Shown: positions 16,705 to 26,243 of the stretch, in pieces | Layout of the letters: the number at the start of each line of letters is the position of its first letter | How positions within the stretch are numbered: position 1 is the first letter of the stretch | From: Gemmatimonadota bacterium | Lineage (GTDB): Bacteria; Latescibacterota; UBA2968; UBA8231 | Direction of reading: 5' to 3' | DNA: 64,000 bases | Assembly (NCBI GenBank): GCA_018672475.1 | Contig: JABHFS010000146.1 | Location: 89,694-153,693 of the forward strand | The notes under the pieces: generated by a model | The model's input: only the letters and a program-made list of their open reading frames with translations | Database searches by the model: none | Told to the model about the DNA's origin: nothing | Program-made: the position numbers and the translations under genes

Positions 16705-17973
16705 ATGGCTATACGATTTCTCCTGTACTGGATGCTCTCTGTCACGATTGGACAAGGAGTGGCTTCGGCGCAGGCTCCATTAGACCTGCGCGCGCTGATT
16801 GATGAAGCCATGGCGCAAAATCCCAGTTTAGATGTGCTGCGGAATCGAATGGACGCGCAACGGGCGCGTATTCCTCAGGCCGGCGCTCTGATGGATCCGA
16901 TGCTCAAATTTGAACTGAGCAATGTGCCACTGAGTGACTTTGATTTCGCGAGCACGCCGATGAGTGGTAAGCAGCTGATGCTCTCCCAGAAGCTGCCCTA
17001 CCCAGGTAAACGCGGCATCAAAGAACGCGTCGCCGAACATATGACCAACGAGATAGAATGGGCGTATCAGGATCGCACCGGTCTTATCGTCAACCTGGTC
17101 AAACAAGACTATTTCAACCTGGCTTTTATCGAGCGATCTATCGAGATCACAAAAAAGAACGAGCAGCTCTTAAAAGACTTTGTCCACATCGCGGAGAAGA
17201 AATACGAAGTCGGGCGTGGACTGCAACAGGATATTCTCAAAGCCCAGGTGACACTATCCAGCCTAAAAGACCGCCTGATAAATCTGCGACGAGCACAACA
17301 AAAGTCCAAAGCACGGCTCAACACCGTGCTCAATCGACCACCACAGACTTCTATCGGTAAACCTAGCACGCTGGTCCCAACCTTTTTCTCCTTTGAGGTC
17401 GATACGCTGCAAACTTTGACCTTAGCGAATCGACCTCTCCTACGGGGAGTGCAGGAGAAAGTCCAGCGTTGGCAGGCCGTCGAGCGGTTGGCCAAGCTGG
17501 CTTCTCGGCCCGACTTCGATGTCAGTGTGGGCTATCGACAGCGCGCCTTCATGCCGTTTGATCCGGTTCGAGGCAGCGACTTTCTCTCGGTCGGCGTCAT
17601 GCTGAATCTGCCCATTTATCAGGGGAGCAAACAAGACCAACAGGTGATCGAGGCGCGTGCTCGGCAACGGGAAGCGCTGGCTGATTACGAAGCGAAAAAA
17701 CAGCAACTATATAACGAGGTCCAGCAGTTGTATATCGATGTCCGCGCCTATCAGGAGGAAGTTGTGCTTTTTCGCACCGCAATTATCCCGCAGGCCAAGC
17801 AGGCATTGGATGTAGCTATTGTGGCCTATCAGGTCGATAAGGTGGATTTCCTCACGCTACTCAGCAACCAAGTCTCGCTGTTCAATTTCGAGATCGATCA
17901 TTTTCGCTACCAAATAGAGTATGAAAAAAGCCTGGCCGAATTAGAAGCCGTCGTTGGAAAACGGCTATTCTGA
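16705..17973 (+). CDS. TolC-family outer-membrane efflux channel (CusC/CzcC-like)
   Basis: Outer-membrane component of a tripartite efflux pump, 422 residues. It has a signal peptide (MAIRFLLYWMLSVTIGQ, cleaved near ASAQA), then the two-fold repeated helical hairpin layout of TolC-type proteins: LIDEAMAQNPSLDVLRNRM, ... GYRQRAF ... SVGVMLNLPIYQGSKQ. It appears complete and in frame. The frame is open upstream to 16609, but ATG 16705 has AGAGGA before it and starts the signal peptide, so it is preferred. It is followed by the broken adaptor and the truncated pump gene, so the channel has lost its genetic partners here and may be drifting or serving another pump. Confidence 0.85.
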   Translation: MAIRFLLYWMLSVTIGQGVASAQAPLDLRALIDEAMAQNPSLDVLRNRMDAQRARIPQAGALMDPMLKFELSNVPLSDFDFASTPMSGKQLMLSQKLPYPGKRGIKERVAEHMTNEIEWAYQDRTGLIVNLVKQDYFNLAFIERSIEITKKNEQLLKDFVHIAEKKYEVGRGLQQDILKAQVTLSSLKDRLINLRRAQQKSKARLNTVLNRPPQTSIGKPSTLVPTFFSFEVDTLQTLTLANRPLLRGVQEKVQRWQAVERLAKLASRPDFDVSVGYRQRAFMPFDPVRGSDFLSVGVMLNLPIYQGSKQDQQVIEARARQREALADYEAKKQQLYNEVQQLYIDVRAYQEEVVLFRTAIIPQAKQALDVAIVAYQVDKVDFLTLLSNQVSLFNFEIDHFRYQIEYEKSLAELEAVVGKRLF

Positions 17974-17998
17974 TGGCCAGGACACAAAGAAGGTTGTC

Positions 17999-18929
17999 AT
18001 GATTAAGCATATCGTCGGCATCATCATTACGCTGGGCATCGGCATTGGGTGGGTATTGGGATAGCGGAAGTGCCTGTGATGGAAACGGCTGCGGTAGAAG
18101 AGGCGATCTATCGGTGCCCGATGCATCCCACCCTCATTGCAGAACGAGAGGGCGAATGCCCTGTCTGTGGTATGGATTTAGTAAAAGACGCTTCTGCTCA
18201 AACGACCTCCTCGGCTGGGGGAGAGAGAAAGATCGCCTATTGGCGAGCGCCAATGGACCCAAGCTACACAGCAGACCAACCCGGCAAGTCGCCGATGGGC
18301 ATGGATCTGCTTGCAGTGTATGCAGATGAACTCGGCGCTGAAGGAATGGTGCAAATCGATCCAGTGACGGTGCAGAACATTGAGGTGAAGACCGAACTCG
18401 TCGAACGTCGGGCGTTAAGCCGAACAGTGCGCACAGTAGGGAGGGTCGATTACGACGAAACGCGCATGACCGATGTCAACACCAAGATCGACGGCTGGGT
18501 CGAGAAACTACACGTAGCGGCTACTGGCCAAGAAGTAAAAAAGGCCAACTATTGCTGGAACTGTATAGCCCGGAACTCGTCGCCGCGCAGGAAGGATATT
18601 TGACGGCGTTGGACTATAAAAAGCGCTTAGAAAAGAGGCCGCTTCCGACGTAATAGATGGAGGTACAGCGCTGCTAAAAGCCTCGGCGCAGCGGCTGCGC
18701 TATTGGGACATCACGGATGGGCAAATAGCCGAATTGGAACGCACTCGGCAAGTAAAACGAACGATGGAGATCTACTCTACCTCAAGAAGGCATTGTAGTC
18801 CACAAGGCCGTATTTGAGGGCGCGCATATTACGACGGGGCAACACCTCTATCGCATTGCCGAGGTATCTCATGTCTGGGTGTATGCGGATATCTACGAGT
18901 ATGAGCTACCGTGGATTAAGACGGGTTGA
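17999..18929 (+). pseudogene. CusB/CzcB-type RND adaptor, multiply frameshifted
   Basis: Remains of a periplasmic adaptor of a heavy-metal RND efflux system. In order, four frame changes join these pieces: an N-terminal membrane anchor (MIKHIVGIIITLGIGIGW); a metal-binding module (YRCPMHP ... CPVCGMDL), the APMDP...GKSPMGMDL block and the first beta-barrel part; LLELYSPELVAAQE ... LDYKKRLEK; LLKASAQRLRYWDITDGQIAELERT; and GIVVHKAVFEG ... LYRIAEVSHVWVYADIYEYELPWIK. Each matches CusB-type adaptors in the right order, but in frames 2, 1, 0, 2, 0. The C-terminal half is missing; the sequence runs straight into an IS3-type remnant. It cannot make a working adaptor. Confidence 0.85.
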
Positions 18930-18952
18930 GCGGGCCCTAATTCTTGGCCCAG

Positions 18953-19310
18953 TTAGTGTGTGAGTATTTTGGTTTTTATAAACTCTTCCGGGCTGAGGTA
19001 GCCCCGTCGACTATGGGTTCTTTCTGTGTTGTCGTGCTGCCTCCAATCCTCAATGACGACCCGTGCTTCGCGCAAATTGAGTCGCATCTCTCGGCTCAGA
19101 CATTCATCGCGGAATCGGCTGTGAAAGCTTTCGATCTAGTCGTTTTGCCATGGGCTACCTGGGTCGATATAGATCGTCTTGATCGAATGATCCTTCAGGC
19201 CTTGTTGGACTTTATCATCTTCAGCGTCCCCCCGTTGTCGGTCCGATCAAAGATGAAATCCCAGGTCCATACGTGATGACGATGGGTCGCTTGGGCCGGC
19301 AACCCGGTCG
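18953..19310 (-). mobile_element. IS3-family transposase (OrfB) 3' remnant
   Basis: On the minus strand this translates as HHVWTWDFIFDRTDNG, then after an internal deletion DPGSPWQND, a stop, IESFHSRFRDECLSRE, LNLREARVVIEDWRQ and RRGYLSPEEFI. These are the end of the DDE integrase-type transposase of IS3-group elements. The middle of the catalytic domain is deleted and an in-frame stop is present, so it is dead. No terminal inverted repeats were found. It lies exactly between the end of the adaptor homology and the start of the pump homology, so insertion followed by deletion probably removed the adaptor's end and most of the pump gene. Confidence 0.8.
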
Positions 19311-19802
19311 ATGTCCCTTTTCACCTTACTCGCCGTGGTCGCCATCTTCCTCATCCTTTACGTCGAATTCAGCTCTTTCCGCGCAGCCTTCTTCATCATG
19401 GTGAATTTACCATTGGCCCTTATCGGCGGTATATGGGCCGTCTACTTCACCAGCGGTATTATTAGCATTGCTTCGCTGGTCGGGTTCATTACGCTATTTG
19501 GCATTGCTACGCGCAACGGCGTGTTGCTGATCGCTCATTACCAAAATCTATTGGAGGAGGGTAAAGAGTTTCGCGAAGCGATTGTGCAAGGCTCGTTGGA
19601 GCGGCTGAATCCAATCTTGATGACGGCCATTACCGCGGCCTTAGCCCTGATTCCACTGGCACTGGGTGGTGGTGAGTCGGGTAAGGAAATTCAGACGCCG
19701 ATGGCCATCGTCATTCTCGGGGGACTGCTAAGTTCTACGGCGCTGAATATGATTGTAATGCCGGGCTTATTTTTTAAGTTTGGTAGGGATACTCAAAATT
19801 GA
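19311..19802 (+). pseudogene. CusA/CzcA RND pump, C-terminal fragment
   Basis: The last 163 residues of a heavy-metal RND transporter, which in full has about 1,040 residues and twelve membrane segments. Visible are TLLAVVAIFLILYVEFSS, NLPLALIGGIWA, SLVGFITLFGIATRNGVLLI, SLERLNPILMTAITAALALIPLALGGGESGKEIQ and the final membrane segment. The frame is clean and ends in a normal stop, but about 85 % of the gene, including the proton relay and periplasmic domains, is gone. The ATG at 19311 is an internal methionine at the junction with the IS3 remnant. Confidence 0.88.
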
Positions 19803-19885
19803 TCTCCGATTGGAAATTTGCCAGAGAGTTTGTGGTTTTTTTGAACTTAGCTGCGTCAATGTATAGCAATGCTCATTACACGATC

Positions 19886-19904
19886 GGGGGTATCCCCTTT
19901 TTTT
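19886..19904 (+). terminator. Possible terminator after the pump remnant
   Basis: GGGG-GTAT-CCCC followed by seven T, 83 bases after the pump stop. The stem is short. Confidence 0.4.
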
Positions 19905-20179
19905 CACCTGCCCGGAATCGAGCAGGTGCGCTAGCGCAGCGTGTCGGCCAATGGACATGGTTATCGTATCCCAAGGCGGTATCGATAATGGCGGTATCCG
20001 TGCCTGATGGCAGCAGCGACGGAGCGGGCACCCTTGTCGCCCCTTCGGTCGAATGTGCCTAAGCCCAGCATGGGCATTTTTGTGTAGAAGGCAGTGTGGA
20101 ATATTGCATGGTGGGCCTTTTAAGGGTTCCGGATTGGGAAAAGTATTATCACGGGTACTTGGAGAAGACCGATGTGTGT
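19905..20179. other. Non-coding stretch between efflux remnant and MFS gene
   Basis: No gene recognised. It holds a CACCTGC / GCAGGTG dyad (19905-19928), a GGCGGTATC direct repeat near 19974 and 19997, and a small terminator-like hairpin GCCCA-GCA-TGGGC followed by ATTTTT (20063-20081), which could end plus-strand transcription before the convergent MFS gene. Confidence 0.35.
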
Positions 20180-21418
20180 TTATGCAGCTTTACTATAATT
20201 ACGAAAGAAGACCCAAAAGAACAAAATCCCAAAACCACTGAGAATCGCACTGCCTAAAAAAAGGCTGCGGTAACCGACCGCTTCAATAATATATCCACCA
20301 CCAAAGGCTATGGCGGCATAACCAAAACCACTAGAAGCAGCTACCGCTCCGGCCATTGTCGTTCGCCAGCGCGGTGGAATAGACTCCTGTTGGAAGACTG
20401 TAAATGCCGGTCGCCGAATCGCTGAAAGCGCCATTGTGCTCATAAAACACAAACCAGCGATGCTCCAATGGGCAATAAAAGCTAATGGAATCATGGTTAA
20501 CGCAGCGCAGGCTACCGCACCATTGAATGTGCGGATGTTGCCAAAGCGTTGAACGAGATAGGGCATCAACAAGGCGGCGGGTACTGCGAGAAATTGTCCG
20601 GTTGCCGTCAGTACGCCGATGAGTGAGGTCTCGATGTTGAGCGCGGTATCCAAATAGACATTGAAGAAAGTGCGGACGGCACCCTCGCTTGCGATATACA
20701 GCAGTGAGATGCAGGAGAACAGTGCAATTAAACGCAATGGAAGCGGGGCTGCGGATTGTCGTGTTTCCGTTGCGACGGTTTTTGCAATATGACGTGTGTT
20801 GAGCAGGGCGATAACGGCTGCAATTAGCAATATGGAGGCCGCGAGCATCGTGTGACTATAGGGGGTGGGATGATCTAACGGCAATTCCAATAGAGCCGAA
20901 AAATAGCTGGGGAGAAAGCCCCCGATTAGGCTGCCTGCAAATCCCGCCAAAGGGAATAATGCCGCTTGAACAGAGAAAACATATGTACGTTGCTCGGGCT
21001 TGGCCATATCCATCAGATAGGGGAAGCCGTTGACGATATAGAGGGAGATCCCGAGCAAGGCCAATGATTGTGTGCTAAGAATATAGAGTGGCCGATGAGG
21101 GGCTGAAATAAAACCCGCCTGGCAAACTAACCCGTGCCCAATAACCGCGAGGAAGAGACCGAGGATCATGCTGCGGCGATTGCCGAAGCGGCTGCCGATA
21201 AAGCTGGCCGGCAGGCTGGCTAGGGCAAAGGCCAAGGAGCCTATGGCATTAACTTGCCCGACAAATACAGGGCCGTAGCCCAAGCGCAACAGATATAAGT
21301 TAAACAATAGCGAGAAAATACCACCGAAGAGGCAAAAGCCCACTAGAGCGGAGGCAAACATAAAGAGCACTAAATCACGGTCGAATTGGCGAACCATTTG
21401 CAGGAAATTGGTAGGCAT
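20180..21418 (-). CDS. Major facilitator superfamily transporter
   Basis: Inner-membrane transporter of 412 residues with about twelve hydrophobic segments. The loop between segments 2 and 3 reads GSRFGNRRSMILG, the MFS G-x-x-x-D/G-R-R signature, with a related SIRRPAFT-type motif in the second half. A long central loop (about residues 205-222) separates the halves. The substrate cannot be told; the overall look is of a drug or metabolite exporter. It is the last gene of a minus-strand run typA-deaD-MFS, 62 bases behind the helicase, and faces the decayed efflux locus. Confidence 0.85.
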   Translation of the reverse strand: MPTNFLQMVRQFDRDLVLFMFASALVGFCLFGGIFSLLFNLYLLRLGYGPVFVGQVNAIGSLAFALASLPASFIGSRFGNRRSMILGLFLAVIGHGLVCQAGFISAPHRPLYILSTQSLALLGISLYIVNGFPYLMDMAKPEQRTYVFSVQAALFPLAGFAGSLIGGFLPSYFSALLELPLDHPTPYSHTMLAASILLIAAVIALLNTRHIAKTVATETRQSAAPLPLRLIALFSCISLLYIASEGAVRTFFNVYLDTALNIETSLIGVLTATGQFLAVPAALLMPYLVQRFGNIRTFNGAVACAALTMIPLAFIAHWSIAGLCFMSTMALSAIRRPAFTVFQQESIPPRWRTTMAGAVAASSGFGYAAIAFGGGYIIEAVGYRSLFLGSAILSGFGILFFWVFFRNYSKAA

Positions 21419-21480
21419 ACAACGTTCGAGGGGAACGGGGGACGATCGACTGATTTAGAGGAAAGCGGGGTTGTTTAAGC

Positions 21481-23736
21481 TTATTTCCTTTTTCTATGAC
21501 GGTCTTTTTTGCCGTCGGGAGTGCGGCCCTTGGTCCTGACCTTCGTGCTCTTTGTTGCTGATGGTGCCGCGTCTTTCGTCGTATCGATTGTTTTGACGAT
21601 GGTTTGGCGACTAACATCGGGGCTTGCTATTAATGGAGCCGTCTCTTTGTCCGGAACGCCAGGGTTCGCAATTTCTGCAATGGTCTCTTTATCTCTAGTA
21701 TCGGGCTGTGTAGATGGTACGGAGACTTCATTGTTGTTATGACTTGCTTGATTAGAAATTACGGTTTGCTCATCACTGGTGCTACCGATCTGCTCGCTCG
21801 TGGCGGTCAATACCTTCTTTTTATTTTTAGCTTTATTCTTGTCGTATTCTTTTTTTGCATTGTCATTTTTGTCCGGCCGATGAGTCTGGTCTCTTTTGGC
21901 CGATGTCGGCGCCGGTCTTTTTCTGGAATGCTCTTTTTTATTTTCAACCTGTTTTAGGTTGGGCATTTTGCCGTCTTCGCGGCTAATCTGCAGTTTTTGG
22001 CCGCAGACCCATACTTTTTTCAGGACTTTTAATAGGTCGTTGGGCATGCCCTCCGGCAGGTCGATGGTGCTGTAGTCGTCATATATTTCTATACGACCGA
22101 TATGGGCGCTATCGAGATCGGCTTCATTGGCTATGGCGCCAACGATATTGCCGGGGTTGACGCCGTGTTCGTAGCCCACTTCGAGACGGAAGCGTTCGAT
22201 GCCGGCTTCCGGCGGTGGGGGAGGGTTCGTTTTATCTCGGGCGGGGCGCGTATCGCGTTTATCAGGTTCTGTGGGGGTTAAACTGCGATCTTGCTGTATT
22301 TCGTTCCGACTTTGCCGAGAAGGATTGCGATCTTGCTGTGTTTCGTTCCTGCTTTGCCGAGAAGGATTGCGATCTTGCCGTTCTGGCTTGGGCCGATCTC
22401 GCTGCACATCCGCCGCGAGCAGTAAGGGCTCATCCCCTTGCACCATTTTGGCCAGGCCCGAAGCCATATCCAGGGCTGTCACATTGTGCTCTTGCTGGTA
22501 TTGTTCAATAATCATGCGGAATTGGCCGAGGTCTTCTGTCGCGAGCACATCGGTGATCGACTGCTTAAAGCGGGCGATGCGTTGATCGTTGATGGTTTCG
22601 GTCGAGGGTAATTCCAAGAGTGGTATTTTCTGCTTGGTCCCTCGTTCGATCGAATAAAGCAGGCGTCTTTCGCGCGGGGCAACAAAGAGGATGGCTTCGC
22701 CCTCGCGCCCAGCCCGGCCCGTGCGACCGATGCGATGCACATACGATTCAACATCGGTGGGAATGTCGAAGTTGATAACATGACTGATGCGGTCGATGTC
22801 TAAACCGCGTGCTGCGACATCCGTGGCTACGAGGATATCGAGGCGGCCTTTCTTCAATTGTGTTACCGTCTCTTCGCGCCGTTTTTGTGCCATGTCGCCG
22901 CTCAAGGCCGAACAGGCATAACCGCGCGCTTCCAATTTTCCGGCCAATTCGACCGTCATGGTTCGCGTGCGCACGAAGATCAGGATTCCGTCGAATGTCT
23001 CGGCTTCGAGAATGCGGGTCAATGCGGCGAGTTTGTGGTCTTTACCACTGACCATCCAGTGTCGCTGGCGGATCTTATCTGCGGCTGAAGTCCGTTCTTT
23101 TATCGAGATCTGGGCTGGGTTACGCAGATGTTTTTCAGCGATGCGACGAATGGGGTCGGGCATCGTGGCGGAGAATAGGGCTGTTTGGTGATTTTCTGGG
23201 GTTTGCTCAAGAATCCACTCGACGTCGTCAATGAACCCCATGCGCAGCATTTCATCAGCCTCGTCTAGGACCAGACAGCTGAGATTGTCGAGCCGCAAGG
23301 TCTTGCGGCGCATATGGTCCATAACGCGTCCGGGGGTGCCGACGACAACATGGACGCCGCGCTTTAGTGAGCGCAACTGGCCATCATAAGCTTGGCCGCC
23401 GTAGATCGGTAAAACGTGGAACCCCGGAATATAAGCTGCATAGCGCTGGAAGGCCTCGGCAACCTGGATGGCCAATTCGCGGGTCGGGGCGAGCACCAAT
23501 ACTTGCACTTGCCGGCGTTGCATATCGATCCGCGATAGCAGGGGGAGGGCGAAAGCAGCGGTCTTGCCGGTTCCTGTCTGGGCTTGGCCAACCACGTCGC
23601 GCCCATCGCGAACCAATGGTATGGTTTGCGCTTGGATTGGGGTCGGAACCTCGTAGCCTAATTCGGCCAGTACTTTGATTACGGGTTCGGTAAGGGAAAG
23701 GTCATTGAATGATGTTTTGCCAGGTGCCTCGGACAT
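21481..23736 (-). CDS. deaD: DEAD-box RNA helicase with DbpA-type RNA-binding domain
   Basis: ATP-dependent RNA helicase of the DeaD/CsdA type, 751 residues, acting in ribosome assembly and mRNA turnover. Motifs in order: Q motif (FNDLSLTEPV...PTPIQ), AQTGTGKT, PTRELAIQ, DEAD, SAT, ARGLDI and HRIGRTGR in the first ~380 residues. A DbpA-type RRM-like domain lies near residues 530-605 (RFRLEVGYEHGVNPGNIVGAIAN). The linker (about 455-500) contains a 14-residue repeat NPSRQSRNETQQDR encoded by a 42-base tandem repeat. A long Lys/Thr/Ser-rich disordered tail fills the last ~150 residues. It starts 4 bases after typA stops, so both are translated from one message. Confidence 0.93.
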   Translation of the reverse strand: MSEAPGKTSFNDLSLTEPVIKVLAELGYEVPTPIQAQTIPLVRDGRDVVGQAQTGTGKTAAFALPLLSRIDMQRRQVQVLVLAPTRELAIQVAEAFQRYAAYIPGFHVLPIYGGQAYDGQLRSLKRGVHVVVGTPGRVMDHMRRKTLRLDNLSCLVLDEADEMLRMGFIDDVEWILEQTPENHQTALFSATMPDPIRRIAEKHLRNPAQISIKERTSAADKIRQRHWMVSGKDHKLAALTRILEAETFDGILIFVRTRTMTVELAGKLEARGYACSALSGDMAQKRREETVTQLKKGRLDILVATDVAARGLDIDRISHVINFDIPTDVESYVHRIGRTGRAGREGEAILFVAPRERRLLYSIERGTKQKIPLLELPSTETINDQRIARFKQSITDVLATEDLGQFRMIIEQYQQEHNVTALDMASGLAKMVQGDEPLLLAADVQRDRPKPERQDRNPSRQSRNETQQDRNPSRQSRNEIQQDRSLTPTEPDKRDTRPARDKTNPPPPPEAGIERFRLEVGYEHGVNPGNIVGAIANEADLDSAHIGRIEIYDDYSTIDLPEGMPNDLLKVLKKVWVCGQKLQISREDGKMPNLKQVENKKEHSRKRPAPTSAKRDQTHRPDKNDNAKKEYDKNKAKNKKKVLTATSEQIGSTSDEQTVISNQASHNNNEVSVPSTQPDTRDKETIAEIANPGVPDKETAPLIASPDVSRQTIVKTIDTTKDAAPSATKSTKVRTKGRTPDGKKDRHRKRK
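22285..22378 (-). repeat. 42-base tandem repeat inside deaD
   Basis: Two full copies and a partial third of a 42-base unit beginning gcgatcttgctg on the plus strand at 22285, 22327 and 22369. They encode the 14-residue repeat in the Arg/Gln/Asn-rich linker. Copies differ at a few bases. Confidence 0.85.
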
Positions 23737-23740
23737 GGGG

Positions 23741-25609
23741 CTATGCTTCTTTCTTGGCGTTCTTTTCAGTGCGATAGCGCAGGCTGTGTTGCAATTCTCT
23801 TTTGCGGATGCGCAGGGATTTAGGCGTAATTTCTAAGAGCTCGTCGTTGTCCAAATACTCTATCGCATCATCCAATGAGAGAACACGCGGCGGTGAAAGT
23901 GCATCGAGAATGGCCTTGGGCGAGGCGCGGTGTCCGGTTAGGTGCTTGGTGCGGCAGACATTGAGTACGAGGTCTTCATTGCGAATAGTTTGGCCGACGA
24001 CTTGGCCGCCGTATACGTCCTCGCCCGGGCCGATGAAAAATGTACCGCGCTGTTGCAGGTGCTCTAAGGCATATGCGACAGATGTCCCTGATTCATGGGA
24101 TATGAGCGAGCCGTGTTCCTGCACGTCGATTTCCCCGGCCACCGGTTCATAATCGTGGAATAGCGTGTTAAAGGTTCCGGTGCCACGGGTGGTATTCAGG
24201 TAGGGCTGACGAAAGCCGAGAATACCACGCGTTGGGATTAAGAACTCGGCGTAAACAATGCCGTCATCGCCATGGCGAATATCTTGAAGCCGCCCTCGGC
24301 GCTTGCCGAGCATTTCGCTGACGGGGCCCAGGTATTCGCTGAGGACCTCAATGAATACACGTTCAACCGGTTCGAGCAAGCCGTTGTCACTCTTGCGGAA
24401 GATGACCTCGGGCTTGCTAACGGCCAATTCGTATCCTTCCCTGCGCATCGTTTCGAGCAAGATGGCCAGGTGTAATTCACCGCGACCGGATACGATGAAT
24501 TCGCCGGAATTATCCGTGTCCTTAACGCGCAACGCGACATTGCTCTCGAGTTCGTCAAAGAGTCTTTTGCGGATTTCGCGGCTGGTGACGAAACGGCCCT
24601 CGCGGCCGGCGAAGGGACTGTTGTTGACCCTGAATACCATGCGTACGGTAGGTTCTTCGACCGTGATCGGCGGCAGGGGCATCGGTCGCTCCCGGCAGGT
24701 CAAGGTATCGCCGATGCCAACCGCTGCAACGCCGGAAACCGCGACGATATTGCCCGCGTGCACTTGCTCAACGGGTACGCGTTTGAGGTCGCGGAAGATA
24801 AAGACCTGGCCGACGGTTTCCGGTGACATTTCACCTTCGGCGTTGATGTGCATAATCGCTTGGCCGGCCGACAGGGATCCGCTGCTCAAACGTCCAATGG
24901 CGATCTTGCCGACATAGGAACTGTGTTCCAAAGTCGTCACTAATAATTGCGGCGGTCCGTCGACGACAATCATCGGTGGTGGCAAGTGTCCGACGATCGC
25001 GTCAAAGAGCGGCTCCAAATTGTCACTTATTTGATCGGGCTCTAGGCCTGCGCGGCCCTCCAGGGCCCTCGTATATATCACGGGAAAATCGGCCTGATCG
25101 TCGGTGGCGCTCAAATCGACAAAGAGATCGAAGGTCGCATTGACCACTTCATCCGGGCGGGCGGCGGGGCGATCGATCTTGTTGACGACGACGACGACCT
25201 TGTGTCCGCGACTTAATGCCTGACGCAAGACGAAACGGGTCTGCGGCATCGGTCCGTCGACGGCATCTATCAGCAAAACTACACCATCGACCATATTCAT
25301 AATGCGTTCGACCTCGCCACCAAAGTCGGCATGACCGGGAGTGTCGACGATATTTATCGTCGTGTCGCCGTGTAGTATGCCTGTGTTTTTGGCCAGAATC
25401 GTAATGCCTCGTTCGCGTTCGAGATCGTTTGAGTCGAGCACACGTTCGGCGACTTCCTGGTGCGCTTGGAAGACATTGCTCTGTTTGAGCATACCATCGA
25501 CAAGGGTGGTTTTCCCGTGGTCAACATGGGCAATAATGGCGACATTGCGAATATCGTTGCGAGGGGCCATTTGCACCTCGTTTTGCACTGCGGATTCTGG
25601 TTGGGTCAT
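23741..25609 (-). CDS. typA: Ribosome-associated GTPase TypA/BipA
   Basis: Translational GTPase of the EF-G family, 622 residues, that binds ribosomes and helps 50S assembly and stress adaptation. GTP motifs are complete: HVDHGKTT (G1), RGITI (G2), [15 protein letters not shown] (G3), NKIDRP (G4). The C-terminal TypA-specific domain is present ([28 protein letters not shown]). Length is typical. The first ATG (25609) adds an 14-residue polar leader before MAPRND; either start is possible. It heads the typA-deaD-MFS run. A terminator-like hairpin sits 22 bases upstream in the leader and may attenuate it. Confidence 0.96.
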   Translation of the reverse strand: MTQPESAVQNEVQMAPRNDIRNVAIIAHVDHGKTTLVDGMLKQSNVFQAHQEVAERVLDSNDLERERGITILAKNTGILHGDTTINIVDTPGHADFGGEVERIMNMVDGVVLLIDAVDGPMPQTRFVLRQALSRGHKVVVVVNKIDRPAARPDEVVNATFDLFVDLSATDDQADFPVIYTRALEGRAGLEPDQISDNLEPLFDAIVGHLPPPMIVVDGPPQLLVTTLEHSSYVGKIAIGRLSSGSLSAGQAIMHINAEGEMSPETVGQVFIFRDLKRVPVEQVHAGNIVAVSGVAAVGIGDTLTCRERPMPLPPITVEEPTVRMVFRVNNSPFAGREGRFVTSREIRKRLFDELESNVALRVKDTDNSGEFIVSGRGELHLAILLETMRREGYELAVSKPEVIFRKSDNGLLEPVERVFIEVLSEYLGPVSEMLGKRRGRLQDIRHGDDGIVYAEFLIPTRGILGFRQPYLNTTRGTGTFNTLFHDYEPVAGEIDVQEHGSLISHESGTSVAYALEHLQQRGTFFIGPGEDVYGGQVVGQTIRNEDLVLNVCRTKHLTGHRASPKAILDALSPPRVLSLDDAIEYLDNDELLEITPKSLRIRKRELQHSLRYRTEKNAKKEA

Positions 25610-25631
25610 CGGTCCTCTAAGGTCGGGGCGG

Positions 25632-25678
25632 GAAAAACAAAAGGGGCTATGCAGTTGTTAATCTGCGCGGCCCCTTTT
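25632..25678 (-). terminator. Terminator-like hairpin in the typA leader
   Basis: Outer arms AAAAGGGGC / GCCCCTTTT and inner arms GCAG / CTGC; on the minus strand the hairpin is followed by TTTTGTTTTT. It ends only 22 bases before the typA start codon, and no gene lies upstream on this strand for about 1 kb, so it is either a leader attenuator or the end of a short untranslated RNA. Confidence 0.65.
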
Positions 25679-25777
25679 ATGGTCGCCGCACGAGATAACT
25701 CTACGCGGCATTTCGCTTTGCGTTTTGTCTAATCGATTTGGAATTCGTCTAATTTTTATAAGACAATGTGTTAGAAT

Positions 25778-25806
25778 AATTTAGGGCACTTTTGCATATT
25801 CGGCAA
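25778..25806 (-). promoter_or_regulatory. Possible typA promoter
   Basis: On the minus strand TTGCCG, 17 bases, TAAATT, ending about 100 bases before the leader hairpin. If used, the transcript must pass the hairpin to reach typA. Confidence 0.35.
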
Positions 25807-26035
25807 GTCACCGACAAAATTAACCTAAGCTGATGAGTTAATCCGTTCTCGATCCCAATTTTAAGCCAGACCTAGTGAATCTTCCGGGTGTTTTTTTATC
25901 GAAAAATCCAATATTGGCTAGACATGCGCTTCTTTACTGAGACTAGACCCCCATAACAAATATCTGTAGAGCCTATGATCGCCGATGCAAGTTAAATAGT
26001 GGCATACTCACCGATTGGGGTCCACCCAGGTGAGA
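25807..26035. other. AT-rich non-coding stretch
   Basis: No gene, repeat or clear promoter seen; AT-richer than the flanking genes. It borders a run of gene remnants. Confidence 0.4.
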
Positions 26036-26100
26036 CCTTTGGGTTAGCTAAAAAGGCTTCTGGGCTGAGGTGTCCCAGGGACATGGGGTCTTTGCTCATT
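26036..26100 (-). mobile_element. IS3-family OrfB C-terminal scrap
   Basis: On the minus strand NEQRPH is followed, one frame over, by SLGHLSPEAFLANPK. Together they form the NEQRPHSSLGHLSPEAF end typical of IS3-group OrfB transposases. Only the last ~20 codons remain, with a frameshift. It is a different copy from the remnant at 19 kb, whose end reads RRGYLSPEEF. Confidence 0.6.
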
Positions 26101-26243
26101 CCTTTTTTCAATGTATGTATTGACATGGTACAGCTCCGGGGAGAGAAGTTTTTTTGATCGCTGGCAGCTGCAAATAAAATGCAACTCTGGGCTTGTACTT
26201 CAACTTATACGATTGTCGTGTACAAAGGATACTATCAATAAAC

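Noticed and set aside
18944..19276. 110-codon plus-strand open frame in the efflux remnant
   Set aside because: The minus strand here encodes clear IS3 OrfB motifs, so this is its shadow.
20053..20241. 62-codon plus-strand open frame before the MFS gene
   Set aside because: No ribosome site or motif, contains a terminator-like hairpin and runs antisense into the MFS gene.
22285..22378. Possible CRISPR-like array
   Set aside because: Units are contiguous without spacers and lie in frame within the deaD coding region.
24303..24917. 204-codon plus-strand open frame inside typA
   Set aside because: Antisense to conserved TypA sequence; low-complexity Ser/Arg/Thr translation without motif.
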